DNA of 64,000 nt from Bryobacterales bacterium (GTDB taxonomy: Bacteria > Acidobacteriota > Terriglobia > Bryobacterales > Bryobacteraceae): assembly GCA_003142185.1 (NCBI GenBank), contig PLOR01000010.1:1-64000 (forward strand). The letters run 5' to 3'. The first letter of the stretch is position 1. Every line of letters begins with the position of its first letter. Under the pieces are notes generated by a model. That model was not told the DNA's origin. It searched no databases and worked only from the letters and a program-made list of their open reading frames with translations. Below are positions 51,280 through 59,529 of this stretch, piece by piece. A program made the position numbers and the translations under genes.

Positions 51280-51738
51280 ATGTGGAATCACGCGCAAGAC
51301 GCTTACCTGGAGAGCAGGGTGCTCTCGGCGGATCCGGTGGAACTGATCCGCTTGCTCTATCAGACCGGAGTAAGCGCGGTGCAGGATGCGCGGCGGTGCC
51401 TGGCCGATGGAAAAATCATGGAGCGGTCCCAGGCGATTACCAAGGCCGGCCGGGTATTGATCCAGTTAATCACTGCGCTCGATCACGAGCGCGGCGGCGA
51501 AATCAGCCGGCGTCTGGCGGCGCTGTACGACTATATGCTGCGCCGGCTCACCGAGGCCAACTCCCGGCAGCGCGACGAACCGCTGGCCGAGGTGCTGAGC
51601 CTGCTTGCCACATTGGCCGAAGGCTGGGAATGGGTCCGTCCCGCGCCTAAGCCGGAGCCGGCCGCCGCTAATCCGTGGAATCCCGAGGTGACGCCGGAAC
51701 CCGCCGCCGCCAGCGCGGAGCACGCCTGGAGCTTCTGA
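51280..51738 (+). CDS. fliS: Flagellar export chaperone FliS
   Basis: A 152-residue FliS. AYLESRVLSADPVELIRLLY is the diagnostic N-terminus. A four-helix bundle follows (SAVQDARRCLADGKIMERSQ, AITKAGRVLIQLITALDHER, GGEISRRLAALYDYMLRRLT, EANSRQRDEPLAEVLSLLAT), then a 30-residue Pro/Ala-rich tail not needed for the fold. It keeps flagellin from polymerising in the cytoplasm. GGGAG precedes the ATG. No flagellin gene is in the window. Confidence 0.92.
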   Translation: MWNHAQDAYLESRVLSADPVELIRLLYQTGVSAVQDARRCLADGKIMERSQAITKAGRVLIQLITALDHERGGEISRRLAALYDYMLRRLTEANSRQRDEPLAEVLSLLATLAEGWEWVRPAPKPEPAAANPWNPEVTPEPAAASAEHAWSF

Positions 51739-51822
51739 CGGCTCAGCACTGTTTGCACCCACACGCGAAGCGAGCCACGGCGGTTGTCCGGTTCATAATG
51801 CACCCTCGTCCGCCGCCCGGGC

Positions 51823-52665
51823 TCACCTGTCGACGGTCACGTCGATTGTGTTCGAGCAGACGGTGGTGTTGAGATACTCGAGCGGCCCGCCGAGGCTGAC
51901 GCGGTAAACGCCGGGGGCGGACATATCGAAATCCTCACCGACCTTCCACATCGAAGAGATTTCCTCGTTAGGCAGGAGGGGCACCAGCGCCGGTGGAATG
52001 AAAGCAAGGGTGAGGGACGCCATGCCATGCCCGTATAGCCACTCTCGCTCCTTTGCAATCGCGGCGTGGCTCCCAGCCGGATCTAACACCGTCACAGGAA
52101 AGGTCGGACCCGCCAACTCCAACTGTAGGAGCGCGAGCGGTTCCTGGGTGAGGTTCCGCAGCCTTGTGCGAATCAGGGGCCCGGTGCCGGGAGCCCGCGG
52201 CACCGGCTCGATACTCAGCGACAATGTCGGCGGCTCCGAAGGTGTGCATGGCTGAAAGGGAGCAGCGAGCGTCTGACCGCCTCGATGCGCCAGGGTAAGA
52301 GCGTACACTGGCTTCCCGAGCGACGCCAATGCCAAGCGCATGCCAAGGTGGGCGCAGTGGTTCTCTTCCCCTGCCATAGCTGCTAGGATCACGGGAATGG
52401 CCGAGATTCCTTCTGACGTCGCCAGCCTCGCGGCCGCTACGGACCTTAGGTCCACCGAAGGGTCGCCGAGAGCGGCGGTCAGGCTCGCCCTAGTCGAGGC
52501 GTAACCAGCGTCTCGGAGAATGTGGTCCAGAGTCGCCGGAGCCTCAGCGGATGGGGCGCGCTGCGCCCAGCAGCCACCCGCCGAATTTTGCGCGTTGGCG
52601 CACGTCAAAGCCACCGACAACGAGGCCACGGCCAGCAGCGCGATCGTAATCCAAAGTCGGTTCAT
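51823..52665 (-). CDS. Secreted hypothetical protein, tandem paralogue 1
   Basis: A 280-residue protein with a signal peptide (MNRLWITIALLAVASLSVAL). The N-terminal half is helical, HEAT-like (STRASLTAALGDPSVDLRSV, RLATSEGISAIPVILAAMAG). The C-terminal half is beta-rich: PFQPCTPSEPPTLSLSIEPV, LIRTRLRNLTQEPLALLQLE, and an ending DFDMSAPGVYRVSLGGPLEY, LNTTVCSNTIDVTVD. Two Cys may pair. The same ending is found in the neighbouring broken copy at 52709-53411. I do not recognise the family; a bacterial Ig-like or intracellular proteinase inhibitor-like fold (BsuPI type) is possible for the C-terminal half. Confidence 0.7.
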   Translation of the reverse strand: MNRLWITIALLAVASLSVALTCANAQNSAGGCWAQRAPSAEAPATLDHILRDAGYASTRASLTAALGDPSVDLRSVAAARLATSEGISAIPVILAAMAGEENHCAHLGMRLALASLGKPVYALTLAHRGGQTLAAPFQPCTPSEPPTLSLSIEPVPRAPGTGPLIRTRLRNLTQEPLALLQLELAGPTFPVTVLDPAGSHAAIAKEREWLYGHGMASLTLAFIPPALVPLLPNEEISSMWKVGEDFDMSAPGVYRVSLGGPLEYLNTTVCSNTIDVTVDR

Positions 52666-52708
52666 ACCGGGGCTGGCTTCAGTGTAGCTCGCCCTCCGCC
52701 GTGCGGGT

Positions 52709-53411
52709 TCACTTGTCGGTGGTCACGTCGATTGTGTTCGAGCAGACGGTGGTGTTTAGATACTCGAGCGGCCCGCCGAAGCTGACGCGGTACATTCCGG
52801 GGGCGGACATATCGAAATCGCTCCCCACCCTCCAGTCCCAGGCGAACTCCTCACCGGGCGCCAAGGCCCTGCCCATTGGGCCGTGGCCGCCCCCGATCAT
52901 GCCGGCTGGAAGCTCGGAGGCGGGGTGGTACAGCCATTCCTGCGCCTTCGGGATTCGGGCCTTGCCACCACCCGGCTCCAGGAGGGTCACGGAGAAGAGT
53001 TGTCCGGGCGACGCGGTCCAGACGAACGGGATCACCCGGCCCGAGACGTTTCGCGCCGAGATGTGGACCACCGGTCCGTTGGTCACATAAGAGGGACGAG
53101 GCCCCTGCTCGATGCTGAGCGTCAGAACCGGCGTCCCCGAGGGCGTGCACGACTGGAAAGGCGTGACGTACCACTGATCGCCAGCGTGTTGTTTGCCGGG
53201 CCCCTTGGACAGCCGCCACCCCAGAGACCCGATCGCAAATCCCATCGCCCCTCGCGCGGTTGCGGTCACGCGTTTCAGCCGGCATGCCGCGAAAGGTCCA
53301 CGAGTGGCCATCGGCAGAGGGGGTCTTCGCTCCGCAGCCGTCCAGCCTCTGCGCTCCAGCCCAAGCCGCTGCCGTCATTAGAATCACGCTAATCATGAAA
53401 AGTCGGTTCAT
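52709..53411 (-). pseudogene. Frameshifted tandem paralogue 2 of the secreted protein
   Basis: The gene starts MNRLFMISVILMTAAAWAGA (signal peptide) and continues QRLDGCGAKTPSADGHSWTF in one frame. The homologous remainder (AACRLKRVTATARGAMGFAI, then PFQSCTPSGTPVLTLSIEQG and the conserved C-terminus DFDMSAPGMYRVSFGGPLEY) is in another frame. The shift must lie at about 53285-53310. The 3' 110 nt are close to those of the 51823 gene. It is either a real disrupted copy or a sequencing error; a single base change would restore it. Confidence 0.75.
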
Positions 53412-53423
53412 GCGTGGGCTGGC

Positions 53424-53470
53424 TTTCAGTGTAGCTCGCCCTCCGCCGTGCGGATTCACTTGTCGGTGGC
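53424..53470 (-). repeat. 3' stub of a third tandem copy
   Basis: AGTGTAGCTCGCCCTCCGCC and the following TTCACTTGTCGGTGG repeat the sequence at 52679-52720, which is the 3' end and spacer of copy 2. The rest of copy 3 is gone, replaced by the lhgO upstream region. It shows that the array formed by tandem duplication and later lost a unit. Confidence 0.7.
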
Positions 53471-53549
53471 CCGTGATAGCCGGAAGCAGAGCATCGATCG
53501 GCAGCCGCGCGCTCTCCCTGTTGGCACGAAGCCGCAGCGCCGGGGCACA

Positions 53550-54758
53550 ATGAGAGGAGTGAGCAACCAACGGTTTCTGATCATCGGCGGCGGTATTGTG
53601 GGGCTGGCCACGGCTTACCGCCTGGGCGAACGGTTTCCCGGCGCATCCATCACGGTGCTTGAAAAGGAAAGCCAGGTGGGACAGCACCAGACCGGCCACA
53701 ACAGCGGTGTGCTGCACTGCGGGTTGTATTACAAACCCGGCTCGGTGAAGGCGCGGCTGGCAGTTACGGGGATCCGCCAAATGGTGGAGTTCTGCCGCGA
53801 AAACGGCGTGGCGCATGAAATCTGCGGCAAGCTGGTGGTGGCCGCCGACGAGAGCGAAGTGCCGCGGCTGCGCGACCTGGAACAACGCGGCGCGGCCAAC
53901 GGTCTGGAAGGCCTGCGCTGGCTCGGCCGCGAAGCGATGATCGAGATCGAGCCGCACGTCGGCGGTGTGGCCGCTCTGCGCGTGCCGCAAGAGGGCATCG
54001 TCGATTATCCGGCGGTGTGCGCGGCGATGGTGAAGCGCCTCGAGGAACGCGGCGCGCGCGTCGCCGTGGGAGCCCGCGTGCTGCGCTTGCGGCGCGGCTC
54101 GGGCGAATGGATCGCCGAGACTCCCGCCGGCGAATTCACCGGCAGCTTCATTGTCAATTGCGCCGGCCTGCACTCGGACCGCGTCTCCCAACTGGCCGGC
54201 GAGCGGCGCAGCGTGCGCATCCTGCCCTTCCGCGGCGAGTATTACAAAATCCGACCCGAACGGCAGCACCTGGTGCGCAATCTCATCTACCCCGTGCCCG
54301 ATCCGGCCTTCCCGTTTCTCGGCGTCCATTTCACGCGCCTGATTCATGGCGGCGTCGAGGCCGGTCCCAACGCCGTGCTGGCGCTCGCGCGCGAAGGTTA
54401 TCGCAAAACCGACTTCCGGCCCGCCGACCTGTTCGACGTGCTCAGCTATGGCGGCTTCTGGCGTTTTCTGCGGCGCTACCCTTCGATGGCCTGGTACGAG
54501 CTGCGCCGCTCCTTCAGCCGCGAGCTGTTCTGCCGCGCGTTGCAGCGCCTGGTCCCGGAGATTCGACCCGCCGATCTCACAACCGGCGGCTCCGGCGTGC
54601 GCGCCCAAGCTATCACACCGGAAGGTGAGCTGGTACAGGATTTCCAGTTGATCGCGCGCCCCGACGCGCTGCACGTGCTGAACGCTCCCAGCCCCGCCGC
54701 CACCGCATCGCTCGCCATCGGCGCCGAGATCGCCGCCAACGTAGCCGCCGCGCTGTGA
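53550..54758 (+). CDS. lhgO: L-2-hydroxyglutarate oxidase
   Basis: A 402-residue FAD enzyme of the DAO family. The dinucleotide fold is RFLIIGGGIVGLATAYRLGE; EKESQVGQHQTGHNSGVLHC and GLYYKPGSVKARLAVTGIRQ are LhgO signatures, with GKLVVAADESEVPRLRDLEQ next. The C-terminus holds RGEYYKIRPERQHLVRNLIY, PFLGVHFTRLIHGGVEAGPN and GGSGVRAQAITPEGELVQDF. It oxidises L-2-hydroxyglutarate to 2-oxoglutarate, repairing a metabolic side product, and passes electrons to quinone. The ATG at 53550 is chosen; the longer upstream frame runs through the repeat stub. Confidence 0.94.
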   Translation: MRGVSNQRFLIIGGGIVGLATAYRLGERFPGASITVLEKESQVGQHQTGHNSGVLHCGLYYKPGSVKARLAVTGIRQMVEFCRENGVAHEICGKLVVAADESEVPRLRDLEQRGAANGLEGLRWLGREAMIEIEPHVGGVAALRVPQEGIVDYPAVCAAMVKRLEERGARVAVGARVLRLRRGSGEWIAETPAGEFTGSFIVNCAGLHSDRVSQLAGERRSVRILPFRGEYYKIRPERQHLVRNLIYPVPDPAFPFLGVHFTRLIHGGVEAGPNAVLALAREGYRKTDFRPADLFDVLSYGGFWRFLRRYPSMAWYELRRSFSRELFCRALQRLVPEIRPADLTTGGSGVRAQAITPEGELVQDFQLIARPDALHVLNAPSPAATASLAIGAEIAANVAAAL

Positions 54759-54759
54759 A

Positions 54760-54830
54760 GGTAGGGCACGCTTCAGCTTGCCAACGTTAGGTGGGGCAGG
54801 TTTCAACCTGCCAACGCCCGCTTGCGGGCG
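54760..54830. repeat. Cluster of three short palindromes (REP-like)
   Basis: Three hairpins in a row: GGTAGGGCACGCTTCAGCTTGCC-type (54760-54782), GGTGGGGCAGGTTTCAACCTGCC-type (54790-54813), and CGCCCGCTTGCGGGCG (54815-54830). They lie between lhgO and tRNA-Leu and may act as a terminator region. Confidence 0.65.
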
Positions 54831-54901
54831 CGTTCTTCGGCTTCGTGTTTTTTCGCTTCGCTCACGCATGCCGCGGACCTTGCTAGACTAACGGGCGTAG
54901 C

Positions 54902-54990
54902 GGCGGGATGGCGTAATTGGCAGCCGCACCGGACTTAAAATCCGGTAGTCCGCAAGGACTGTGTGGGTTCGACCCCCACTCCCGCCACCA
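54902..54990 (+). tRNA. tRNA-Leu (TAA)
   Basis: Class II tRNA: acceptor GGCGGGA/TCCCGCC, discriminator A, encoded CCA. The anticodon stem CCGGA/TCCGG encloses loop CTTAAAA with anticodon TAA. A long variable arm (TAGTCCGCAAGGACTGT) and T-arm GGGTTCGACCCCC complete the fold. Confidence 0.97.
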
Positions 54991-55023
54991 CTGTAGCTAC
55001 GCAGCCTGCGGCTGACCATCGGA

Positions 55024-55371
55024 TCAGGAGGCAAGAGCAGCCAGTTCAGCCGCCGCGACACCTCGAAGCGCAGCGAGGTCGTGCCGCACCGTGTGCCAGA
55101 TCAGGGACTCGTCGACTGCTTCATACTCATGCCTGTAGACGTTGCCGGCGGCGGCGATCGCCACCCAGTCTATCTCGGCGCGCCGGCTGGTGATCTCCGC
55201 GGGAAGGCGGCGTGACGCCTCCGAGATAATCTCCAGCGCCCGGACCACGGCATAAACTGTCTTCCGGTCCCGAGTGAAAGCCGCCAGGTCGAGTTCGGCT
55301 GTGAACGCCTCGATTGCGTCGACGTTGTCGACGATGTCGCGCAGGCGTTGGGCCGGGCTCTTAGAAGGCAT
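55024..55371 (-). CDS. hepT: HepT-like (HEPN, DUF86) toxin
   Basis: A 115-residue helical HEPN protein: AQRLRDIVDNVDAIEAFTAE, RALEIISEASRRLPAEITSR, then AGNVYRHEYEAVDESLIWHT. In classical HepT the active site is R-x4-H-x-Y; here the Arg position 5 before the His is Gly and an Arg sits directly before the His (GN-YRHEY), a known sub-group of DUF86 proteins. It would act as an RNase or as an AMPylation target. The start overlaps the end of the upstream antitoxin gene by 11 nt. It lies 34 nt from tRNA-Leu. Confidence 0.9.
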   Translation of the reverse strand: MPSKSPAQRLRDIVDNVDAIEAFTAELDLAAFTRDRKTVYAVVRALEIISEASRRLPAEITSRRAEIDWVAIAAAGNVYRHEYEAVDESLIWHTVRHDLAALRGVAAAELAALAS

Positions 55372-55663
55372 GGATTGCGTCGCGGAGGATGTTATCGCGC
55401 AGCAGTGGCTTGAGGGTCCGGCGGCTTACCACGTCCCCGGCGCCGTCGAGGAGTTCGTTGATGTAGAGCTTCAGCCTGGCGTACGCGAAAATCCCCATGG
55501 GCCGATCTTGATCGAGGTCAACCAGCACATCGATGTCGCTCGCCGCCGTGGCTTCACCCCGTGCGACGGAGCCGAATACCGCGGCGTGAGACACGCCCAG
55601 ATTCCGCAGCTCGCTCTCGTGAGCGCGTAGCGTTCGAAGAACGTCGTCAAGTGCGCCAGTCAT
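55361..55663 (-). CDS. mntA: MntA-like minimal nucleotidyltransferase antitoxin
   Basis: A 100-residue nucleotidyltransferase: VSHAAVFGSVARGEATAASD, then IDVLVDLDQD. The GSxARG and SDIDVLVD motifs give the two catalytic Asp of the pol-beta fold, and a third acidic residue is likely further on. MntA neutralises HepT by adding AMP residues to a Tyr near the HepT active site. The gene order (MNT then HEPN, overlapping) is the standard type VII module. It begins with ATG; no site is clear. Confidence 0.92.
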   Translation of the reverse strand: MTGALDDVLRTLRAHESELRNLGVSHAAVFGSVARGEATAASDIDVLVDLDQDRPMGIFAYARLKLYINELLDGAGDVVSRRTLKPLLRDNILRDAIHAF

Positions 55664-55734
55664 CTTTCACCACGAGTCTACCAAACGGGCACCGGCAAGC
55701 GGCAGTCTCGGCCACGTGACACTGGTAATGGGGC

Positions 55735-56451
55735 CTACCGGCTCGCTTTCACCGCTTTGCCCCGCAACTCGCGCAGGGCGTCTTTGGCGATCCAGCGGGC
55801 CGAGCGGGAATCCAGGCGCTCGATCTTTTCGGCTGCGGCGATGGCTTTCTTGAGCAGCCGCGCGTTGCGTTTGCCGGTCTGCCGCAGCGCCCAGTTGACG
55901 GCTTTCTTCACCATGTTGCGGTCGTCGGTGGCAGCGCCGGCGATCAGCTTCAGGAAGGCTTCGAACTGGGCGTCTTCCATTTCGCTGCGCTGCGCCGCCA
56001 GACCCGCCATCAACGCGAAACCGGCGCGGCGTACGAACTCTCGCTTTGCGCCCGACCATTGCATGGCCTTGGCGCAGGCAAATGGCGTGCAGCGGAACAG
56101 GTTCTGGCAAGCCTGGTCGCACACGTCCCAGGAATCGAAGTCGCGGGCCCAGCGGTCCATTTGGGCGGAAGTCATGCGCGCCGGATCTTCGACCATGGTG
56201 GCCAGGATGCGCGCCTCGTGAATCCCGGAGGCCCACAATTCGCCGGCCAGCCGGTGATCCATTCCGGCCCGCTTGGCCATTGCGCGCAGCACCGGAATCG
56301 GCACCCCCAGCGCGTGTTCGGTCGCGATGCCGTAGCGCGCCATGCCGGCGACGTTGGCGGGATTGGAGCGCGCCTTCAATTCCGCAAGCAACTCTGCCAC
56401 GCGCTCCTTCACGGTCGCGGCTTTGAAGGCGTTTTGTCCGGCCGGGAACAT
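55735..56451 (-). CDS. DNA alkylation repair (AlkD-like) protein
   Basis: A 238-residue HEAT-like solenoid of the AlkD family: NVAGMARYGIATEHALGVPI, PVLRAMAKRAGMDHRLAGEL, WASGIHEARILATMVEDPAR, MDRWARDFDSWDVCDQACQN, LRQTGKRNARLLKKAIAAAE. The WD-x-D/C motif in DSWDVCDQ is the AlkD active-site region. Proteins of this family excise bulky or positively charged alkylated bases. The start ATG has no clear binding site; a GTG 14 codons in (56409) is an alternative. Confidence 0.9.
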   Translation of the reverse strand: MFPAGQNAFKAATVKERVAELLAELKARSNPANVAGMARYGIATEHALGVPIPVLRAMAKRAGMDHRLAGELWASGIHEARILATMVEDPARMTSAQMDRWARDFDSWDVCDQACQNLFRCTPFACAKAMQWSGAKREFVRRAGFALMAGLAAQRSEMEDAQFEAFLKLIAGAATDDRNMVKKAVNWALRQTGKRNARLLKKAIAAAEKIERLDSRSARWIAKDALRELRGKAVKASR

Positions 56452-56785
56452 AAGGTTTTGTGCACGGACACGGGCAATAGTTTCCCGGAATCCGTTCTGA
56501 GGCTCCTAGTGATTATATGGGCAATCGCCGTGCGCGCGGGAATGCGGGAATCGCGGCAGAGGCCCAGCCACCAGGGGCTGAGGCCCAAACCTTTCTCTCG
56601 ATCCTTCGGCACGGCTGAAGCCGTTGCCCTGGATACAAAGCCTCCTGAAAGAGGGAAGCGTGCGTACCCCTACGTTCAGATTCGTTCGAATTTACTAGGA
56701 ATGGAGAGTTTAGCCATTACTGTGTCGCGCACCCTTGAACCGGTCATTTCCCGACAGGCGCTTACCCCGGCTATATGATGGAGGG
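56452..56785. other. Divergent intergenic region with a dispersed palindrome
   Basis: No gene is recognised. Positions about 56605-56643 read a palindrome GGCACGGCTGAAGCCGTTGCC followed by CTGGATACAAAGCCT, a pattern that looks like another dispersed repeat. The region should carry the promoters of the alkD-like gene and the phosphoesterase gene. Confidence 0.45.
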
Positions 56786-59341
56786 GTGTCCGGAACCCGC
56801 CGTCTGCCGATGGCGCTGATGGTCTTCGGGGCCGCGATCTCGGCGCAATCCTACACGGCGCCCGCCGGCGACCGCCCCGCTTTGCGCCGCAGCGGGCCGT
56901 CGATTCTGCCCGGCGGAAGAATCATCGCGCCGCTGGGCGAAGAGTACGCGACCGGGCCGGGCGCGTTCGGCATCGCCGTGAGCGCGTCGGGCAGAACCGT
57001 GGTCACCGCCGATGGCGGCCCGTTTCGCTACTCCTTCACAGTGCTGGAACGCGCATCGCGGGAAGCCCGCTGGCAAGTGCAGCAGGCGGTGGCGCCGCCG
57101 CTTGACGCTGCCGGACAGTCGAGCCCGGCCGGCTGGCACGGCGTTTCCCTGGGAGTTGCGCTGGCTGGCGACCGCACTATCTACCTGGCGGAGGGCGAGA
57201 GCGGCCGGGTGAGTCTGTTCGACTCAACGGCCGAGCGGCGGCGGGTCTTCGATCTCAACCAGGCAGGCTTCACCGACAGCTTCACCGGCGACTTGGCGCT
57301 GGATGCGGCGCGCGGAATCCTCTACGTCGCCGATCAGGCGAACTTTCGCATCGCCGCCATCGACCTGCGGTCGCACCAGGTGGTCGGTTCGGTGCGCGTG
57401 GGGTGGCTGCCCTTCGCGATCGCGCTGGCGCCAGGCAAACTGTACGTCGCCAACTGCGGAATGTTCGAATACCGCGCGCTCGCGGGAACGCCCGAAGCCG
57501 GCCTCTCGTTTCCGGCATTCGGCTTCCCCAGCGCGGAGGCCGTCCGCGGCGCCGCGCAAGGCGGCATCGCGGTGCCTGGGTTAGGCGAGACCAACGCGCG
57601 CGAGGCCGATTCGGTTGCCGTGGTGGATGTGACGAATCCAGCCGCGATGAAGGTGGAGACGTTCGTCCGCACCGGCCTCGATTTCGGCGGGACGGTGCGT
57701 GGCGGCAGCGGTCCGGCGGGCATCCTCGCCGCGGCCGGCCATGTGTTCGTTGCCAACGCGAACGACGACTCGGTGAGCGTGCTGGACCCCGCCACCAACC
57801 GCGTCGAGGCGGAGATCCCCATCCGCATCCCCGGCCTCGACGGGCTGCGCGGCGTGATCCCCATCGGCCTGGCCTATCACGAAGCGTCCGGCTGGCTGCT
57901 GGTGGCGGAGGCAGGCATCAACGCGGTGGGCGTGATCGACGTGCGCCAGCGGCGCGTCATCGGGCACTTGCCGGCGGCCTGGTTCCCCACGCGGGTGGCG
58001 CTCGATGGCGATACCGTGTTCGTCACCAACGCGCGCGGCCATGGCGTGGGGCCGAACGCGCCGGGAGTTTTCGCGGGCGGCCTGCTGCCGGGACACTTGT
58101 ACCAGGGGACCATTTCGGTATTCCCTCTGCCGGCTCGCGAGCAACTGCAAGCGCATACCGATGCGGTGCTGGAGATGAATGGCTTCCGGCCGCGGATGGA
58201 AGCCGCGCCGGCGCTGCCACCCATCCGCCACGTGGTGGTGATCGTGAAAGAGAGCCTGAGCTACGACGAAGTGCTGGGCGATATCGCGACCGCCCGCAAT
58301 GGGCCGGTGATGGGCGACCGCAGGCTGGCGCGTCTGGGCTCCCACGGTTTCGCCGACGGCCAGCGGCAGCGGCTGAGCATCAAGGACGTGGACATCACGC
58401 CCAACCACCACGCCCTGGCGAGCCGCTGGGCCTCGAGCGACAACTTCTATGCGGATGGCGAAGCCAGCGTGGAAGGGCACCACTGGCTGGCGGGCGTCTA
58501 TCCCAACCCGTGGGTAGCGAGCTCGGTGGCCGCGGCATACGGAGAGCGCAAGGCCTTCCGCCTGGGCGCCGCTCCCGGCCGGTTGGGTTTCGCCGGCATG
58601 GCGGCTTCGGTCGCGCCGGAAGACATCGGCGAAGCCGGTACGTTATGGGATCACCTGGCGGCGAGCGGCGTTTCGTTCCTCAACTTCGGCGAAGGATTCG
58701 AGCTGGCCGGAGCGCGTGAAGGCCCCGGCCTGGGGCCCACCGGAGTGCGCCTGCCGACCAACATGCCCATGCCCGAAGCGCTGTTCCGCAACACCTCGCG
58801 CCAGTATCCGGGCTTCAACCTCGCCATCTCCGACCAGCAACGCGCAGCGCGTTTCATCGAAGAAATCGAAACGCGCTACCGGAAGCCCGGCGCGGCGCTG
58901 CCCTCGCTCTTGTTCGTCCACCTGCCCGGCGACTACCTGGCGGAAGCGCGTCCCGAGGATGGATACCCGTTCCCGGAATCGCACGTGGCCGACAACGATT
59001 ATGCGCTTGGCCGTATCGTCGAATACCTTTCCGGAACGCCCTGGTGGCGCGACATGGCGATTTTCGTTACCGAGGCCGATACGCACGGCGGCGTGGACCA
59101 CGTGGATGCTCACCGCACCGTTCTGCTGTGCGCCGGGCCGTGGGCGAAGTCAGGCTACGTCTCGCACCGCAACGTGAGCTTTCCGGGATTGCTGAAGACC
59201 GTCTTCCGCTTGTTGCAGCTTCCGCCCCTCAACCTGTTCGATGCCGCCGCCGCGGATCTGACCGACTGTTTCGCCAAATCCGCCGCCGCCGCCCGCTATC
59301 AGGCCGTCCCCGAGGACGTGCGCATTTTCGACCCGAAGTAA
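56786..59341 (+). CDS. YncE-like beta-propeller fused to an alkaline-phosphatase-like phosphoesterase
   Basis: An 851-residue exported protein. The signal peptide region is SGTRRLPMALMVFGAAISAQ. Residues about 30-470 form a YncE-like seven-bladed propeller (AFGIAVSASGRTVVTADGGP, ARGILYVADQANFRIAAIDL, HVFVANANDDSVSVLDPATN, RVALDGDTVFVTNARGHG). From about 480 a phosphoesterase/phospholipase C-like domain begins: IRHVVVIVKESLSYDEVLGD (usually KENRTYDQVLGD, with the metal-binding motif changed here), ITPNHHALASRWASSDNFYA, EGHHWLAG, FVTEADTHGGVDHVDAHRTV. The start is uncertain: a GTG at 56786 gives a good signal peptide, while ATG at 56810 and TTG at 56735 are possible. The substrate is unknown. 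Confidence 0.85.
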   Translation: MSGTRRLPMALMVFGAAISAQSYTAPAGDRPALRRSGPSILPGGRIIAPLGEEYATGPGAFGIAVSASGRTVVTADGGPFRYSFTVLERASREARWQVQQAVAPPLDAAGQSSPAGWHGVSLGVALAGDRTIYLAEGESGRVSLFDSTAERRRVFDLNQAGFTDSFTGDLALDAARGILYVADQANFRIAAIDLRSHQVVGSVRVGWLPFAIALAPGKLYVANCGMFEYRALAGTPEAGLSFPAFGFPSAEAVRGAAQGGIAVPGLGETNAREADSVAVVDVTNPAAMKVETFVRTGLDFGGTVRGGSGPAGILAAAGHVFVANANDDSVSVLDPATNRVEAEIPIRIPGLDGLRGVIPIGLAYHEASGWLLVAEAGINAVGVIDVRQRRVIGHLPAAWFPTRVALDGDTVFVTNARGHGVGPNAPGVFAGGLLPGHLYQGTISVFPLPAREQLQAHTDAVLEMNGFRPRMEAAPALPPIRHVVVIVKESLSYDEVLGDIATARNGPVMGDRRLARLGSHGFADGQRQRLSIKDVDITPNHHALASRWASSDNFYADGEASVEGHHWLAGVYPNPWVASSVAAAYGERKAFRLGAAPGRLGFAGMAASVAPEDIGEAGTLWDHLAASGVSFLNFGEGFELAGAREGPGLGPTGVRLPTNMPMPEALFRNTSRQYPGFNLAISDQQRAARFIEEIETRYRKPGAALPSLLFVHLPGDYLAEARPEDGYPFPESHVADNDYALGRIVEYLSGTPWWRDMAIFVTEADTHGGVDHVDAHRTVLLCAGPWAKSGYVSHRNVSFPGLLKTVFRLLQLPPLNLFDAAAADLTDCFAKSAAAARYQAVPEDVRIFDPK

Positions 59342-59344
59342 GCC

Positions 59345-59373
59345 GTGGCGCAGGCGGTTCAAGCCTGCTGAAC
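59345..59373. repeat. Short dispersed palindrome (REP-like)
   Basis: GTGGCGCAGGCGGTTCAAGC, then CTGCTGAAC: a member of the GCAGG...CCTGC palindrome family, just after the phosphoesterase stop. Confidence 0.55.
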
Positions 59374-59529
59374 CGAGAGTCATGGCGGCTTTTCTTCGAT
59401 CCGTTCGGTACCGCGAACGTACATAGGTGCTATACTTTTGGCGCGACGTAACACTCGCAAATCATCCGGTTGGGGGCCGGCTTCTCGCGATCCCTGCCGG
59501 CAGCATAAGTTCACCCTAAAGGGGATGTC

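Noticed and set aside
52851-54869. A 672-codon minus-strand open frame across lhgO
   Set aside because: Mostly antisense to lhgO; only its last part coincides with the real signal peptide of the frameshifted secreted protein.
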